Assembly: GCA_002280555.1 (NCBI GenBank)
Contig: NCEE01000018.1
Location: forward strand, 7,730 to 71,729
Source of the DNA: Sphingomonas sp. 32-62-10
Lineage (GTDB): Bacteria > Pseudomonadota > Alphaproteobacteria > Sphingomonadales > Sphingomonadaceae
Direction: 5' to 3'
Length of the DNA: 64,000 nt
Positions 8,534-17,495 of this stretch are shown piece after piece. The position numbers and the translations under genes are program-made. The first letter of the stretch is position 1. Every line of letters starts with the position of its first letter. The notes beneath the pieces are model-generated. The model saw nothing but the letters and a program-made list of their open reading frames with translations. It was not told the origin of the DNA and searched no databases.

Positions 8534-9156
8534 GGGCAGTTCCTTGTCACGGGCGTGCCATAGCTCGCCTGTTCGTCATAGGGCTGGTTCTTGAGGATTG
8601 TTGATGCCTTTACCGTGGTGGTGCTGGGCACGCTGACCAAATTGTAGAGCGGAAACATCCGCCGGTAACTGACGTCGACGGTGTACATCACGGCATCCTT
8701 GGCGCCGCCTTGCCCGGCATTGCCGCCATCGGCATCCCAGGTGCCATTCAGATTGGCGTCTTCGTAGGGCTCGCCAGCATCGCAGCGGGTATTGGCATTG
8801 GTATCGGTCCAGGTTTCGGCCTGCGCGGCAGCGGCCTTCGAGAATGTCTTGTAGAAGCGCCGGGTGATCGTGATCGTGGAGTTGTTGGCAAGCGCACGGA
8901 CCTGCGCGCGGACCTTATTGTCGATCGCGGTCTGCGCCGATGCTTCGTCATTGCCTTCAAGCGCCGAATCGCGGCCGACCTTTTGCACCACGCCCTGCAG
9001 AACCGATCGCACGTACAGCGTATGCGCGACGTCGAACGCGCCGAGCAACGTCAGGACGAGGATTGGCGCCACAAAGCCGAATTCAACGACCGTTGCTCCG
9101 CGCGTATCGCGGGCAACGCACCGGAGGGAACGGGGTAGGCGCTTCGCCAGGATCAT
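8530..9156 (-). CDS. TadE-like pseudopilin
   Basis: A 208-residue protein starting MILAKRLPRSLRC, followed by DTRGATVVEFGFVAPILVL, the TadE hydrophobic segment with its internal glutamate. The exported part carries an Asp/Asn-rich loop (DANLNGTWDADGGNAGQGG) resembling a calcium-binding turn and ends NCP. The ATG at 9156 is chosen over upstream codons because it forms an ATGA overlap with the TadG-like stop and begins just before the signal segment. It is coupled on both sides within the leftward operon. Confidence 0.85.
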   Translation of the reverse strand: MILAKRLPRSLRCVARDTRGATVVEFGFVAPILVLTLLGAFDVAHTLYVRSVLQGVVQKVGRDSALEGNDEASAQTAIDNKVRAQVRALANNSTITITRRFYKTFSKAAAAQAETWTDTNANTRCDAGEPYEDANLNGTWDADGGNAGQGGAKDAVMYTVDVSYRRMFPLYNLVSVPSTTTVKASTILKNQPYDEQASYGTPVTRNCP

Positions 9157-11090
9157 CGTGTCAACCTGAGCTGGGAGATTTCCGACGCGATTGAGCCAAA
9201 GGTGCTGTCGAGATCGGTTTGGTTGCGCGCCGAGTAAAACCGGCCGCTCGTGGCACACGCCCGCAACGAGTTTTCGATCGTGGTGTTCGATGCGCCGAAC
9301 CAGATCACCCACAGGGTAATGTTCTTGTTCTTCACCGCTGAACACAAACCGGCCAGCCGCGCGTTCACCTGCTGCGTCAACGTGCCCGAAGTGTTACAGC
9401 CATCGGTGGGAACAGTGTTTGGATCCGTCTGACGGCGGTCGAACCACGACACCCCATAGGCGGTGTAGTTGCCAACACCCGTGCAGGCTTCACCATCAGT
9501 CATGAAGATTAAATGGCGTTCGATTTCGCCGCCGCTGGGGGTCAGCGCGTTTTCGCTCGCGAAAATCCCGGTGGGCGACATCAGGCGGGCACCCCACAAC
9601 ATGCCGATGTCATGATAGGTATTGCCGGTCGGGCTTAAGCTGTTCACATAGTTTTCGAAGGCGGTCGGATCATTCCATTCTGCCAATTTACGCGATTCTG
9701 CTGGGCAGTAATAATCTGATCCGTTCCCATATTCGGTCGTCGTGGTGATGTCGGCAAGGTTCCAATTGCTGCCGTTGCCGGAAGTGTCCTGACGGGTGTA
9801 GATAAGTCCGGGTAACAGAGGCGCCCACAGCGTTGATTCATCGCCGCTATTGGGAACCAGATCGATATTCAGATCATTGGCATCGGCGGGAATCGGATCA
9901 TAGTCCGTCTCACGAACGGTTTCGCGTTCCTCGATGCAGCCGTCCCACGTGATCGTCTTGTTGGTAAAGCCTGTTCCGATCGGCAGCACGAAGCTGTTGT
10001 TCCAGTTGGTGCCGTTTTTCAGCGCTGACACGTCATGGGTGATTTCGCCATAGTGCCAGGTGTTTGACGGCGGCGTCCCATTAGTGCCGGTGTAGTTCGT
10101 CGTGGTCGTCGTTTTGCGCGTCTTGCACTGTCCGCCCGATTTGCTGCTCCAGGATCGGCGTGTGTAGACGATCGTCGTGTTTACCCGGCTGTTGCCGTTG
10201 ATGGCATCGGACGACGAGCCCTTGGATGCCAGCGCCGTATCGTTGCACTGCGCGCTCGGTGTGTTGTTGAAAGTAACGTTGGACGTCGACGTGCTTGGGT
10301 TGCCCACCTGCGTCCAGCCAGCGGCCGTCCCTGGAATGGAAATTTTCTCGCGGGACTGGTATGTCCAATCGTCCGCAAAATAGGCGGTCGGCAATAGTTT
10401 CCCGACATTGACGTTGACGGAATAGGGGACGAAGCCAAACCTGACTTGCACCGCCGTAACCCCGCCAGTGGGCGCGCCTGTCGTGCAGGTTTCGGATGTG
10501 TTTCGCTGGGCAACGGATTCGTAAAAGCACTTCACCGCCCCGCGCAGCGCCTGGATCTTCGTCTTGCTGTCGGTGGAAACCGCCTTGTTGCCCATCGATC
10601 CGGTTACGTCGAGCACGAACATGATATCGGTATTGGGCAGGCTCATCGCGGCATCGCAAACGATAGTCAGCGTCTCTGTGGTCTTGCCGATGACCCGGGT
10701 CAGCGTCATTGGCACTGTAGCCGAAACGGTGCCCGTCACCTTGCCGTTGGACTCGGTAAAGGTGCGGGTGAGCTCAGTCGATCCATAGGCAGTTGACGAG
10801 ATGTTGGCGTCAAAAAAGCGCTCTGCAGTCGTGCGCGGTGCATTATTGTTCTGTGACCAGATGCCGCCGCCCATCGCCTTGCGGCCGGCCAGCGCCCCGG
10901 CGTCGCACGCGTGCTGCAGCCGTGTTTTGGTGATGTACATGCGGCTCATATCGATGCCGCCGCCGACAAGGCCGGCGAGCGGGATCAACGCGGCCGCCAT
11001 GATCGCCAGCGTGTTGCCGCGAACGTCGCGCCCCAACCGGCGCAAAAAGCCAATCGGTTGCCCGATTGCCGTTGATGATTGATCCGCCAT
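9153..11090 (-). CDS. TadG-like pilus/Flp-associated VWA protein (copy A)
   Basis: A 645-residue protein. Residues 20-60 have the TadG N-terminal anchor (RDVRGNTLAIMAAALIPLAG) and a TLQHACDAGALAGRKAM-like segment. A von Willebrand A domain begins near residue 155 with MIDAS motif DVTGSM (D161). The C-terminal half includes IERHLIFMTDGEACTG and ITLWVIWFG. The start at 11090 follows AGGG. It is a tandem paralogue of the gene at 11197-13200: N- and C-terminal regions are almost identical, the middle (about 245-400) is very different. The role in Tad pilus assembly or adhesion is inferred from family. Confidence 0.88.
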   Translation of the reverse strand: MADQSSTAIGQPIGFLRRLGRDVRGNTLAIMAAALIPLAGLVGGGIDMSRMYITKTRLQHACDAGALAGRKAMGGGIWSQNNNAPRTTAERFFDANISSTAYGSTELTRTFTESNGKVTGTVSATVPMTLTRVIGKTTETLTIVCDAAMSLPNTDIMFVLDVTGSMGNKAVSTDSKTKIQALRGAVKCFYESVAQRNTSETCTTGAPTGGVTAVQVRFGFVPYSVNVNVGKLLPTAYFADDWTYQSREKISIPGTAAGWTQVGNPSTSTSNVTFNNTPSAQCNDTALASKGSSSDAINGNSRVNTTIVYTRRSWSSKSGGQCKTRKTTTTTNYTGTNGTPPSNTWHYGEITHDVSALKNGTNWNNSFVLPIGTGFTNKTITWDGCIEERETVRETDYDPIPADANDLNIDLVPNSGDESTLWAPLLPGLIYTRQDTSGNGSNWNLADITTTTEYGNGSDYYCPAESRKLAEWNDPTAFENYVNSLSPTGNTYHDIGMLWGARLMSPTGIFASENALTPSGGEIERHLIFMTDGEACTGVGNYTAYGVSWFDRRQTDPNTVPTDGCNTSGTLTQQVNARLAGLCSAVKNKNITLWVIWFGASNTTIENSLRACATSGRFYSARNQTDLDSTFGSIASEISQLRLTR

Positions 11091-11196
11091 GCTCTTGCCC
11101 TGTCCACTGACCAACTGGTCCAGCGGGCAGCTATGGACGGGCAATGGCTAATATTGCCTAAACCGCCGTTCCCCATGGGCAAAGCGAATGGCGCGG

Positions 11197-13200
11197 TCAT
11201 CGCGTTAGCCGCAGTTGCGAAATCTCGGACGCGATCGACCCAAAAGTGGTGTCCAGATCCGCCGAATTTCGGGCCGAATAGAAGCGGCCGGTGGTCGCAC
11301 AGGCGCGCAATGCATTCTCGATCGTGGTGTTCGATACGCCAAACCAGATCACCCACAAGGTGATATTCTTGTTCTTCACCGCCGCGCACAACCCCGCGAG
11401 GCGCGCATTGACCTGCTGGGTGAGCGTGCCCGTGGTGTTGCATCCATCGGTGGGGGCGCTGGCGGGGTCGGTCTGGCGGCGATCGAACCAGCCGACCCCA
11501 TAAGCGTTATAGTTGCCGACCCCGGTGCATGCCTCGCCGTCGGTCATGAAGATCAGGTGACGTTCGATTTCGCCGCCGCTGGGGGTCAGCGCGTTCTCGC
11601 TGGCGAAGATGCCCGTGGGCGACATGAGCCGCGCGCCCCACAGCATCCCGATATCATGATAGGTGTTACCCTCGGGCGTCAGGCTGTCGACATAGGTTTC
11701 GAACGCCGTGGCGTCATTCCACTCGGCCAGTTTCTTGGCCTCGGTCGGGCAGAAATATTGTGATCCGTTGATATAGTCAGCGGTGGTCGTGATCTCGTTC
11801 AGGTTCCAGCTGCCACCGCCCGATGTTTCGTTGCGCGTGTAGATAAGGCCGGGGACGGCCGGCGCCCAGAGCGTGCTGGCATCCCCGGCACTCGGCACCA
11901 GATCAATATCCAAGTCCTTCGCCCCGGCCGGGATCGGGCTGTAGCTGGTGGCGCGCACCGTGGCGCGTTCCTCGATGCACCCTTCCCAGTTGAGTGTCAC
12001 ATTGGTGCCGTCGGCACCGATCGGGCGAGTGAAGCTGGGGTTCCAGCCGCTGCCATTCTTCAGCCCGCTGACGTCCACGGGCAGGCTGCCATAGGTCCAG
12101 TCGCGGAACGTATCGACATAGGTGGTTGCCGTATCCGTGCGTAAGCGGCGGCAACTGCGGGTGTTGCCGCCAGTGTCGGGTGCGCCATTCCAGCTCCATT
12201 CGCCGTTATCGGTCCCGGACGTCGCGTCGCCATCGCTGTTGAAGACGATGCTAACTTCGGTGACAGGCGAAGGTCCGCCCGATGTAACGGGTGTCGGCGT
12301 AAACCCGTTGAAGCTCGTATTATTCATGAATCTCAAGCAATTATTTCGCGAAATGCTGCTGCCGTAAACCTCCCAATAAGGCCCAGTGACATAGGAACCC
12401 GGCGGCCGCATGTTGGCGCGTCGCGTCTGATAATTCCAAGTGTCGGCGAAGAAGGTCGACGGCAGCAAGCGCCCGACATTGACGTTGGTGGCATAGGGCA
12501 CGAAGCCGAAACGGACCTGTACGGCGGTGACCCCGCTGGTTGGCGCGCCGATCGAGCACGTCTCACTGGTGTTGCGTTGCGCGACCGACTCATAGAAGCA
12601 TTTCACCGCGCCTTTCAGCGCCTCCATCTTGGTTTCGGTGTCGGTTGAAACCGCTTTGCTGTTCATCGATCCGGTGACGTCGAGAACGAACATCACATCG
12701 GTATTGGGCAGGCTCATCGCCGCGTCGCACAACACGGTCAGCGTTTCGGTGGTTCGCCCGATCACCCGGGTCAGTGTCATGGGGACGGTGGCCGATACCG
12801 TGCCGGTTACCTTGCCGTTGGACTCGGTAAAGGTGCGCGAAAGACTGGTGGCGCCATAGTCGCCGTTCTGAAAATTGGCATCGAACAGGGCATTGGCGGC
12901 GTTGCGTGGAGCAAAATCATTCTGTGCCCAGATGCCGCCACCCATTGCCTTGCGCCCGGCCAGCGCGCCGGCGTCACAGGCATGTTGCAGGCGCGTCTTG
13001 GTGATGTAGAGCCGACTCATGTCGATCCCCCCGCCAACCATGCCCGCCAAGGGGACGAGCGCAGCAGCGGCAATCGCAACGGTATTGCCGCGCACATCGC
13101 GCGCGAGCCGACCGAGAAACCCGCGGATCGGACCTTGCCCGGCGGATTTCCCGCCAAATGGCCAAATGTTGCGCTGCCGCGACTGGCCTGTGGTCGACAT
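11197..13200 (-). CDS. TadG-like pilus/Flp-associated VWA protein (copy B)
   Basis: A 667-residue paralogue of the downstream copy A, separated from it by 106 bases. It shares the anchor segment (RDVRGNTVAIAAAALVPLAG), the MIDAS motif DVTGSM, the cysteine spacing around KCFYESVAQRNTSETC, and the C-terminal VWA strands. A central insert (about 255-420) is unrelated or strongly diverged and contains several extra Cys and Gly/Ser/Thr stretches. It is the first gene of the leftward run. It diverges from the squalene-synthase-like gene across 86 bases, which should hold both promoters. Confidence 0.88.
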   Translation of the reverse strand: MSTTGQSRQRNIWPFGGKSAGQGPIRGFLGRLARDVRGNTVAIAAAALVPLAGMVGGGIDMSRLYITKTRLQHACDAGALAGRKAMGGGIWAQNDFAPRNAANALFDANFQNGDYGATSLSRTFTESNGKVTGTVSATVPMTLTRVIGRTTETLTVLCDAAMSLPNTDVMFVLDVTGSMNSKAVSTDTETKMEALKGAVKCFYESVAQRNTSETCSIGAPTSGVTAVQVRFGFVPYATNVNVGRLLPSTFFADTWNYQTRRANMRPPGSYVTGPYWEVYGSSISRNNCLRFMNNTSFNGFTPTPVTSGGPSPVTEVSIVFNSDGDATSGTDNGEWSWNGAPDTGGNTRSCRRLRTDTATTYVDTFRDWTYGSLPVDVSGLKNGSGWNPSFTRPIGADGTNVTLNWEGCIEERATVRATSYSPIPAGAKDLDIDLVPSAGDASTLWAPAVPGLIYTRNETSGGGSWNLNEITTTADYINGSQYFCPTEAKKLAEWNDATAFETYVDSLTPEGNTYHDIGMLWGARLMSPTGIFASENALTPSGGEIERHLIFMTDGEACTGVGNYNAYGVGWFDRRQTDPASAPTDGCNTTGTLTQQVNARLAGLCAAVKNKNITLWVIWFGVSNTTIENALRACATTGRFYSARNSADLDTTFGSIASEISQLRLTR

Positions 13201-13286
13201 GATGGCGCACTGCCCCCTGATACTGCATGACTGGTGCTAGCGATGGCCCCCGAAGCGCTAACCACCCCTCAAGCGAGGGAGTGAAA

Positions 13287-13982
13287 ATGGCGGAAACTAT
13301 CTTTGCTGCACCGATACTTGACGTCGCTGATCCCGAACGCGCGCTGGCGCTGAGCTATGCCCCGCGCACAGCCCGGGCGGGGCTGGCTGCGTTATGGGCG
13401 CTTGACGAGACGTTAGGCGGCATCTTGCGCGGCGGGCGCGATCCGATGGTGTCGCAACTTCGGTTGACCTGGTGGTATGAGGCGCTCTGCAGGCTCGATC
13501 AGGCACCGCCACCGGCCCAGCCATTGCTCCAAGCACTGGCTGCAGAAATACTGCCAAGGGGTATTACCGGGGCCGAGCTCGCGGCGATGATCGACGGGTG
13601 GGAGGCGTTGCTCGATCCTGATCCGTTGGGGGACAATGCCATTGCAGCCTATGCCGAAGCACGCGGCGGTGGGCTGTTCCGGGCGGCGGGGCGGGTGTTC
13701 GGCAGCCCGACCGATGCGCTGGTGGCGGCCGGGCAGGGCTGGGCGCTCGTCGATCTGGCGCGTCACTGCGGCAATCCTGTGCTGGCGGCGCGTGCACTGC
13801 TGTTGGCGCGGTCGCCGCTTGACACTGCTCTGGCCCGGCCCTGGCACCGGCAAGCCCGGCCGCTGGGGATGCTCGCTTGCCTGGCCCGGCGTGATGCTGC
13901 CCGTACGCAAACCCCGCTATCGCAACAGGGATCGCCGTTGCGACTGGCGCGGATGTTGGCGCATGCGCTGACGGGTCGATAG
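13287..13982 (+). CDS. Squalene/phytoene synthase family protein
   Basis: A 231-residue protein of the trans-isoprenyl-diphosphate synthase (SQS/PSY) fold. Visible features: YAPRTARAGLAALWALDE (first helix), RDPMVSQLRLTWWYEAL, and GGLFRAAGRVFG. The classical DxxxD substrate motifs are not evident. It therefore resembles the NDUFAF6-like branch found in many alphaproteobacteria more than carotenoid-forming enzymes. The ATG at 13287 follows AGGGAG. No carotenoid or hopanoid genes are adjacent. A catalytic function should not be assumed. Confidence 0.8.
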   Translation: MAETIFAAPILDVADPERALALSYAPRTARAGLAALWALDETLGGILRGGRDPMVSQLRLTWWYEALCRLDQAPPPAQPLLQALAAEILPRGITGAELAAMIDGWEALLDPDPLGDNAIAAYAEARGGGLFRAAGRVFGSPTDALVAAGQGWALVDLARHCGNPVLAARALLLARSPLDTALARPWHRQARPLGMLACLARRDAARTQTPLSQQGSPLRLARMLAHALTGR

Positions 13983-14040
13983 GCTTTCGCCTGTGCTTTC
14001 AACACGGTATCAAGAACCTCGAACAACGGGGAGCACGACG

Positions 14041-14511
14041 ATGTGGCGGTATCTGGCAGCAGGCGTCGGTGCAGTGTTGCTGATCATTGTTGGTTATACC
14101 TTTGCGACCTCGGGGGCGGCGCAGCGCAGTGGACTGCCCAATGCACCGCTTGCTGCGATGGCTGGGCAGGACGCGGAATTGCCCGATAGCGTGCCTGAAG
14201 CATCCGCCAAAACCCGCGAACAAAAGCGCTTCGGCCGGTATGACAAGGACAAGGACGGCGCGATCACGCGTGCGGAATATCTCGCCTCGCGGCAAAAAGC
14301 CTATGCCCGGCTGGATACCAATGGCGACGGGCAGCTCTCCTTCGACGAATGGGCGGCCAAGACGACGGCGCGCTTTGCTACCGCAGATGCCGACCGCAAC
14401 GGCGCGATGAACCCCGCTGAATTCGCCACCACCGCACCAAAACGCCGCGCCCGCGCCACTCCGAAATGCGCTTGTCCTGCGCCATCCCCCCCGAGCGAGG
14501 ATGAGGGCTAG
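14041..14511 (+). CDS. Membrane-anchored EF-hand protein
   Basis: A 156-residue protein with an N-terminal signal anchor (YLAAGVGAVLLIIVGYTFA) and three EF-hand loops: DKDKDGAITRAE, DTNGDGQLSFDE and DADRNGAMNPAE. It is probably exported and calcium-binding. The ATG at 14041 follows GGGGAGC. A basic/proline tail with two cysteines (KCACPAPSPPSEDEG) ends the protein. The stop overlaps by 4 bases the stop of the convergent glycosyltransferase-like gene. The partner or process is not visible from context. Confidence 0.85.
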   Translation: MWRYLAAGVGAVLLIIVGYTFATSGAAQRSGLPNAPLAAMAGQDAELPDSVPEASAKTREQKRFGRYDKDKDGAITRAEYLASRQKAYARLDTNGDGQLSFDEWAAKTTARFATADADRNGAMNPAEFATTAPKRRARATPKCACPAPSPPSEDEG

Positions 14512-15221
14512 GCGCCGCCCTGCTCAGCCAGCCAGGCGTCCTTTTGCGCTTCAGCATCGGCATTGGTGATGACGCGTTCGTGGATATGGCCGACCGCCCA
14601 GGACAGGCCGTGATCGATATAGACCTTTACCCCGGCATCGGTCAGTTCGCGAAAGAATGAGACGTCCTCACCCATCCGCGCCGTCGTCCCCGGCAGCAGC
14701 TTGCGATCGAACGGTGCCCATTGCGCCCAGCCGACGCCCTTTTCGACATGCGCCTTGACCTGGTGAAGCACGTTCATGTCGATCAGGCACAGCGCGAGCC
14801 CGACATGATAGACTTCCTCCACCATGCCTGCCTGCGCCAGCGCGGCGGTGGTCCACACATGCTCCATCTCCCCCTTGTCGTTCAGCCGAACCGCGACTGG
14901 CCCGGTTGGCTCGCTGCGCCGGGGCTGGTTGCAGCCGACGACCGGCAGCTTGTGCCGGAGCAGCCGCAACAGCGTGTCGCGCGGGAAGACATGATCGCTG
15001 TCGAGCCAGAGCAGATAGCGCGCCTGCCACATGATCGCCCGCTTGAGCAGCTCGGTGCGGCTGTGCGGCAGATCAGAGGAAGAGATGGAGAAAATCTCGA
15101 TCTCGAGCGGTCCTGTCGCCGGGGGCGGGGCCATCAGGCTATGCGCCACCATCCGGGCGAGGCTGATGGCGAATTCGCCCTTAGTGTCGCCGTAACGGGG
15201 AATGCAGATCGCGATCTTCAT
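14508..15221 (-). CDS. Glycosyltransferase-like protein (GT-A fold)
   Basis: A 237-residue soluble protein. It begins MKIAICIPRYGDTKGEF, has RYLLWLDSDHVFPRD (a DxD-type metal/nucleotide-sugar motif) and a GEDVSFFREL segment, typical of GT-A glycosyltransferases. There are no membrane helices. It lies 10 bases downstream of trmFO on the same strand, so co-transcription is likely, though a functional tie to tRNA modification is not evident. Donor and acceptor are unknown. A phage-like or surface-glycan GT is possible. Confidence 0.7.
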   Translation of the reverse strand: MKIAICIPRYGDTKGEFAISLARMVAHSLMAPPPATGPLEIEIFSISSSDLPHSRTELLKRAIMWQARYLLWLDSDHVFPRDTLLRLLRHKLPVVGCNQPRRSEPTGPVAVRLNDKGEMEHVWTTAALAQAGMVEEVYHVGLALCLIDMNVLHQVKAHVEKGVGWAQWAPFDRKLLPGTTARMGEDVSFFRELTDAGVKVYIDHGLSWAVGHIHERVITNADAEAQKDAWLAEQGGA

Positions 15222-15231
15222 CGATGCCTCC

Positions 15232-16545
15232 TTAAGCCGCCATCCATGCTGCCAGCGCGGTGCGCGCGCGGCCGGTATACATTCGTTTGCGATCTGCCTT
15301 TTTGGTGCGCCCCTCGATCGGCGGGAACAGCCCGAAATTGACGTTCATCGGCTGATAGGTCTCGGCCACCGCCGCGCCGGTGATGTGGTGGAGCAGCGCG
15401 CCAAGTGCGGTCTCGACCGGTGGCGGGGTCAGCGCGCGCCCGGCAAGCTCGGCGGCGGCGAAACGCCCCGCGATCAGGCCGATCGCCGCGCTTTCGATAT
15501 AGCCTTCGCACCCGGTGATCTGCCCCGCGAAACGGATGTTGGGACGCGATTTCAGCCGCAATGTGGGATCGAGCAACTCGGGCGACCGGATGAAAGTGTT
15601 GCGATGCAAGCCCCCCAGCCGCGCGAACTCGGCATTTTCCAGCCCCGGAATCGTGCGGAAAAGCCGTACCTGCTCGGCATGTTTCAGCTTGGTCTGGAAC
15701 CCCACGATGTTCCACAGCGTGCCGCTGGCATTGTCCTGCCGCAACTGCACCACCGCATAGGGCCAGCGCCCCGTGCGCGGATCATCGAGCCCGACCGGCT
15801 TCATCGGGCCGTAGCGGAGTGTATCCACCCCGCGCGCGGCCATCACCTCGATCGGCATACACCCCTCGAAATAGGGCACATCCTCCCATTCCTTGAACTC
15901 GGTTTTCTCACCGTCGATCAGGCCTTGATGAAAGGCCAGATACTGATCCTTGTTCATCGCGCAGTTGATGTAATCGGCGGTTTCGCCCTTATCCCAGCGC
16001 GATTGCATCCAGGCGAGCGACATATCGATGCTGTCGCGGTGGACGATCGGCGCGAGCGCATCGAAAAAGGCGAGCGCATCCTTGCCGGTCGCAGCGCCGA
16101 TGCTGTCGGCAAGGCCGGGCGCGGTGAGGGGGCCGGTCGCGACAATCGCCAGCCCCTCGGCAGGCAGCACATCGATGCGTTCGCGGACGATGGTGACATT
16201 GGGATGCGCGGAGAGTGCCGCCGTTACGCCAGCCGAAAAATCATCGCGGTCCACCGCCAGCGCTGATCCGGCCGGAACGCGGTGCTTATCGCCCTCGCGC
16301 AGGATCAGCGACCCCAGGTCCCGCATTTCGGCGTGGAGCAGCCCAACCGCATTCGCCTCGGCATCATCCGAGCGGAAACTGTTCGAACAGACGAGCTCGG
16401 CAAGGCCCACGGTCTGGTGCGCTGGGGTCATTTCCCCCGATCCGCGCATTTCCGATAGTTTCACGCGAAAACCGGCCTCGGCGAGCTGCCAGGCGGCTTC
16501 GGACCCGGCGAGGCCGCCGCCGATGATATGGATGTCATGAATCAT
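15232..16545 (-). CDS. trmFO: tRNA m5U54 methyltransferase TrmFO (folate/FAD-dependent)
   Basis: Uses 5,10-methylene-THF and FADH2 to methylate U54 in the T-loop of tRNAs. The 437-residue protein starts MIHDIHIIGGGLAGSEAAW, the FAD dinucleotide-binding motif. It also contains TVGLAELVCSNSFRSDD (near the catalytic cysteine), VGFQTKLKHAEQVRLFRTIPG, and the C-terminal GCEGYIESAAIGLIAGR. The ATG at 16545 is chosen because the GGGLAGSE motif must lie at the N terminus. The family is found in Alphaproteobacteria, Firmicutes and others lacking TrmA. Confidence 0.96.
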   Translation of the reverse strand: MIHDIHIIGGGLAGSEAAWQLAEAGFRVKLSEMRGSGEMTPAHQTVGLAELVCSNSFRSDDAEANAVGLLHAEMRDLGSLILREGDKHRVPAGSALAVDRDDFSAGVTAALSAHPNVTIVRERIDVLPAEGLAIVATGPLTAPGLADSIGAATGKDALAFFDALAPIVHRDSIDMSLAWMQSRWDKGETADYINCAMNKDQYLAFHQGLIDGEKTEFKEWEDVPYFEGCMPIEVMAARGVDTLRYGPMKPVGLDDPRTGRWPYAVVQLRQDNASGTLWNIVGFQTKLKHAEQVRLFRTIPGLENAEFARLGGLHRNTFIRSPELLDPTLRLKSRPNIRFAGQITGCEGYIESAAIGLIAGRFAAAELAGRALTPPPVETALGALLHHITGAAVAETYQPMNVNFGLFPPIEGRTKKADRKRMYTGRARTALAAWMAA

Positions 16546-16601
16546 GGAATGGGGCGATAGCGGGCATGGGCGATCATGGCAAAGTTGCGGATCGTTGGAA
16601 G

Positions 16602-16638
16602 GTGAAGTTGCGGAAGTTGCGGGTCTCCATCGCTTTTG
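16602..16638 (+). repeat. Dispersed AAGTTGCGG repeat, copy 1
   Basis: Core of about 37 bases starting GTGAAGTTGCGG, followed by a second AAGTTGCGG, then GT(C/T)..CCATCGCTTTTG. The same core occurs in inverted orientation at 43832-43870 and 62923-62953. This copy differs from the others at two bases (TCTCC versus TTGCC). Confidence 0.85.
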
Positions 16639-16703
16639 GTTGCGGGGCAAAATTCAGGGAAAATGGCGCGTGCAGAGGTGTTTATTCCGGGGATGAGTGC
16701 GAT

Positions 16704-16718
16704 GTTCATGGCTTGTTC
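16704..16718 (+). promoter_or_regulatory. Candidate LexA (SOS) box GTTC-N7-GTTC
   Basis: The sequence GTTC ATGGCTT GTTC exactly fits the alphaproteobacterial LexA operator, a direct repeat GTTC-N7-GTTC. It lies about 185 bases upstream of the YhhN-like start and 160 bases upstream of trmFO. Neither gene is a classical SOS gene, so it may be a chance match or a remnant. Confidence 0.35.
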
Positions 16719-16902
16719 TTACATAAGCTTGCGCCTTGTAGGAAAGGCGCATTTCAAAGCATGTGTTCCCGCGAAGGCGGGGACCCAGTCTGGAAGTGTG
16801 GGGTTCGGCATGTCCCACATGCCCAAGGATTGTCCGGGGGACAATTCGCCCCCACACTCGTCATCGCTCGGGTACAATGTCGTAGTTGGTGAAGGGGCGG
16901 CA

Positions 16903-17492
16903 ATGAAAGACAAATGGCTATTGGGCGCAGCATTGATTGCCGGGGCGAGTTATTTGCCCGCTGACTGGCTGCTCGCCGATGGCCCTCTGCTCGTCGCGTG
17001 GAAAGGCGCGGGTGTTGCACTGCTGGCGCTTTGGGCGGCACGGCAGGCGCGTTCGCTCGACGGGTGGTTGCTCGCCGCGATCATGGCGCTGGGGGTCTTG
17101 CCGGGCATCTGGTGGCGATCGCTCTGTATGCGCGCAACCTGCGGCCGCTGCGCTGGCAGGCCGACGCGCCGATCGCCGTCGGGCGGCTGTTGATCATTCC
17201 ATTGCTGGCGTTCGTTTTCCACGCCGATCGCGCCGCCGCGCCGGGCATCGCGCTCTATGCCACCGGCCTTGGTGCAATGGCAGCGATGGCGTGGCTGAGT
17301 AGTTTCCCGAGGAATTGGGTATCGTTCGGCGCGCTGCTGTTTGCGGTGAGCGACTTGCTGATCTTTGCGCGATTGGGGCCGTTGGCGGGGTCGATCATCC
17401 CCGACTTGTTGGTATGGCCACTTTACTTCGGCGGGCAGGCGATGATCGCCTGGGGTGTGGCAGCGGCGCTGGCGCGGCGCGGGGGCAAGTGA
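16903..17492 (+). pseudogene. YhhN-family (lysoplasmalogenase-like) membrane protein, internal deletion and frameshift
   Basis: Two open frames encode consecutive parts of one YhhN-type multi-helix membrane protein. Frame one starts at ATG 16903 after GAAGGGGCGG and reads MKDKWLLGAALIAGASYLP up to SLDGWLLAAIMALG near 17092. Frame three then reads GLAGHLVAIALYARNLRPLR to the stop at 17492. The join lies at about 17091-17100. The helix normally found here (around GD.LL) is missing, so the lesion looks like an out-of-frame deletion of very roughly 20 codons, not a single-base slip. YhhN proteins hydrolyse lysoplasmalogens in animals; the bacterial role is less clear. A sequence or assembly error cannot be excluded. 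Confidence 0.75.
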
Positions 17493-17495
17493 ACC

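Larger units (their letters stand above)
16546..16902. other. Repeat-containing gap between trmFO and the YhhN-like gene
   Basis: This 357-base gap holds no convincing gene. It contains one copy of the dispersed AGTTGCGGA repeat (16602-16638), a GTTC-N7-GTTC direct repeat, and a GTTCCCGCG-AAGGCGGGGACCC palindrome (16763-16790). Both flanking genes start in or beside it, so it should also hold two divergent promoters, which I could not place. Confidence 0.6.
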
